Shown here piece by piece: positions 13,061 through 14,531 of a DNA stretch of 14,531 nt (within the stretch, counting starts at the first letter, position 1; each line of letters opens with the position of its first letter). The translations under genes and the position numbers were made by a program. The notes under the pieces were generated by a model. The model made no database searches and was not told the DNA's origin. It saw nothing but the letters and a program-made list of their open reading frames with translations. Source of the DNA: an uncultured bacterium. Its GTDB lineage: Bacteria; Cyanobacteriota; Vampirovibrionia; Gastranaerophilales; Gastranaerophilaceae. The stretch is taken from contig CAJMPQ010000022.1 in the NCBI GenBank assembly GCA_905215335.1, positions 1 through 14,531 on the forward strand. The letters run 5' to 3'.

Positions 13061-14531
13061 TTATTTTATATTCTTTACAGCTTCAATAACTTTTGCTGTT
13101 GCTTCTTCCGGTTTCATCGGAGTTTTTTCTCCAGTTTCGCGGACAACAAATTCAACGTTACCTTCAGAAATTGTTTTACCAACAGTTATTCTGAATGGGA
13201 ATCCAATTAAATCTGCGTCTTTGAATTTTACACCAGGTCTTTCGTCTCTATCATCAAGAACAGCTTCTACTCCATTTGCAAGCAATTCTTCATATATTTT
13301 ATTAGCAACGCTCATTTGAGTTTCATCTTTTGTACTTACAGGAACTATTACTACGTGATATGGTGCAATCGCTAAAGGCCATTTGATACCATATTCATCG
13401 TGGTGAGCTTCAACAGCAGCGGCAGCAGTTCTTGAAATACCAATACCATAACAACCCATAATGTATGGTTTTGCTTTGCCATCTGTATCTAAGTAGACAG
13501 CATTCATTGGTTTTGAGTATTTAGTTCCTAATTGGAATATGTTACCAACTTCTATACCACGTGTTACTTTTAGTGGTTTACCACATTGTGGACATAATTC
13601 ACCAGCTTCAACAAGTCTTAAATCTTCATATTTGATTTCATCAACTTCAAGATCTGAAAGATTTGCACCTACTAAGTGAACATCGTTTTTATTTATGCCA
13701 ACAACGAAATTTTTCATTTCTTTTACTGTATTATCTGCAATTATTGTTATGTTTTTAAATCCTTTAGGTCCAATGAAACCTGGAATTGCATCAAATCCGT
13801 TTTCTTGCATTATTTCTTCAATTTCACCAGAAGTTGCAATTCTTATATCCATACCACCAACAGCATTCATTAGTTTTGTTTCTTCAACTGTTTTATCTGC
13901 TCTAATTAATGCCATAACAGGTTTTTTATCAACAATATAGATAAGTGATTTTAGAATTAGAGTTGAAGGAATTTTTAAGAATGCTGATAATTCATCGATA
14001 GAGTGTGTATTTGGAGTGTCTACAACTTCTTTTTTAGCAAAATAATCTTTACCATCAACTACAGCAGATGGTAAATTTGAAATTGCGTGGTTAGAGTTTG
14101 CAGAATAATCGCAATCATCACAGTAGAATACGTCATTTTCTCCAGCATCAGTTGTTGTAATAACCATGAATTCGTGTGAAACACTTCCGCCAATAGCTCC
14201 AGAATCAGACTGAACAGCTTTTGTTTCTAATCCGCAGCGTTTGAAGATTCTGGTATAAGTTTCCCACATATTTTGGTATTCTTTATCTAGTTCTTCTTGA
14301 GATGTACCAAAGCTATATGCGTCTTTCATAATAAATTCGCGACCTCTTAATAGACCAAAACGTGGTCTAACTTCATCTCTGAATTTAGATTGTATTTGAT
14401 AAAGGTTTGTAGGTAGTTGTTTATAAGATTTTAGGACATCTCTAGCAACGGCTGTAATGATTTCTTCGTGAGTTGGTCCAAGGCACATTTCTCTATTGTG
14501 TCTGTCTTTTAATCTCATAAGCTCTTTTCCG
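13061..14531 (-). CDS. proS: Prolyl-tRNA synthetase, N-terminus missing at window edge
   Basis: Charges tRNA-Pro with proline. The frame continues past Met 14518 to the edge (GKEL precedes MRLKDRHNRE), so that Met is internal: by comparison with E. coli ProS about 90 N-terminal residues, including class II motif 1, lie outside. Present are CLGPTHEE (residues 12-19 of the shown part), motif 2 FRDEVRPRFGLLRGREF (47-62), the inserted YbaK-like editing domain (about 160-330), GIEVGNIFQLGTKY, motif 3 GCYGIGISR, and the HGTP anticodon-binding domain at the C-terminus (APYHVVIVPV ... DDRDERPGVKFKDADLIG). The editing domain makes this the bacterial type. Two CxxC pairs (YCDDCDY, LCPQCGK) are common in this type. 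It is convergent with gatD; nothing suggests damage. Confidence 0.95.
   Translation of the reverse strand, partial: GKELMRLKDRHNREMCLGPTHEEIITAVARDVLKSYKQLPTNLYQIQSKFRDEVRPRFGLLRGREFIMKDAYSFGTSQEELDKEYQNMWETYTRIFKRCGLETKAVQSDSGAIGGSVSHEFMVITTTDAGENDVFYCDDCDYSANSNHAISNLPSAVVDGKDYFAKKEVVDTPNTHSIDELSAFLKIPSTLILKSLIYIVDKKPVMALIRADKTVEETKLMNAVGGMDIRIATSGEIEEIMQENGFDAIPGFIGPKGFKNITIIADNTVKEMKNFVVGINKNDVHLVGANLSDLEVDEIKYEDLRLVEAGELCPQCGKPLKVTRGIEVGNIFQLGTKYSKPMNAVYLDTDGKAKPYIMGCYGIGISRTAAAAVEAHHDEYGIKWPLAIAPYHVVIVPVSTKDETQMSVANKIYEELLANGVEAVLDDRDERPGVKFKDADLIGFPFRITVGKTISEGNVEFVVRETGEKTPMKPEEATAKVIEAVKNIK

Noticed and set aside
13695..13940. Plus-strand open frames inside proS
   Set aside because: Antisense to well-conserved ProS sequence, with no ribosome site or domain.

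Overview
The window reads as an AT-rich (about 30 % G+C by eye), gene-dense bacterial chromosome segment, apparently a complete short contig because genes run off both ends. Gene content and style suggest a gut non-photosynthetic cyanobacterium (Gastranaerophilales / 'Melainabacteria' type) or a similarly AT-rich anaerobe. This is inference only; there is no rRNA or marker gene here that settles it. Almost everything is housekeeping. I see no phage, IS element, CRISPR array or recognisable defence cassette.

Layout. (1) 1-3963, all on the minus strand: a tRNA-Lys(CTT), then a GH77 4-alpha-glucanotransferase (malQ), a secreted TPR/NHL-repeat protein overlapping malQ by 14 nt, an ECF-type sigma factor, and a zinc-binding anti-sigma factor cut by the left edge. 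The sigma-factor mRNA can fold a 15-bp hairpin over its own Shine-Dalgarno sequence. The first ~55 bases are much richer in G+C than the rest and may be an assembly chimera. (2) 4014-6022, minus strand: glnA (type I-alpha glutamine synthetase) with a promoter and a strong terminator, preceded by panD (aspartate decarboxylase). (3) 6134-7048: an unrecognised 207-residue protein on the plus strand, a hairpin, and a small ribbon-helix-helix DNA-binding protein on the minus strand. (4) 7221-10235, minus strand: a compact five-gene unit, nanE, a 71-residue unknown, a ROK sugar kinase, a 74-residue unknown and a MenA/UbiA-type prenyltransferase. Gaps are 12 nt or less, or overlaps. (5) 10311-13010, plus strand: an M16 zinc peptidase, a family-4 Fe-S uracil-DNA glycosylase, and a GatD-type glutamine amidotransferase. 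(6) 13061-14531, minus strand: proS, missing its N-terminus at the right edge and separated from gatD by a bidirectional terminator.

Functionally, nanE and the ROK kinase can work together in N-acetylmannosamine to GlcNAc-6-phosphate conversion. malQ handles alpha-glucans, glnA nitrogen assimilation, panD beta-alanine for CoA, and GatD peptidoglycan amidation. The sigma/anti-sigma pair is a regulatory module of unknown stimulus, downstream of a secreted protein.

The least ordinary signals are the sigma-factor SD-masking hairpin, a degenerate second zinc-anti-sigma-like repeat, apparently leaderless starts for nanE and gatD, and the mixed nanE/ROK/prenyltransferase operon with two small unknown proteins. 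None amounts to a demonstrated new system.
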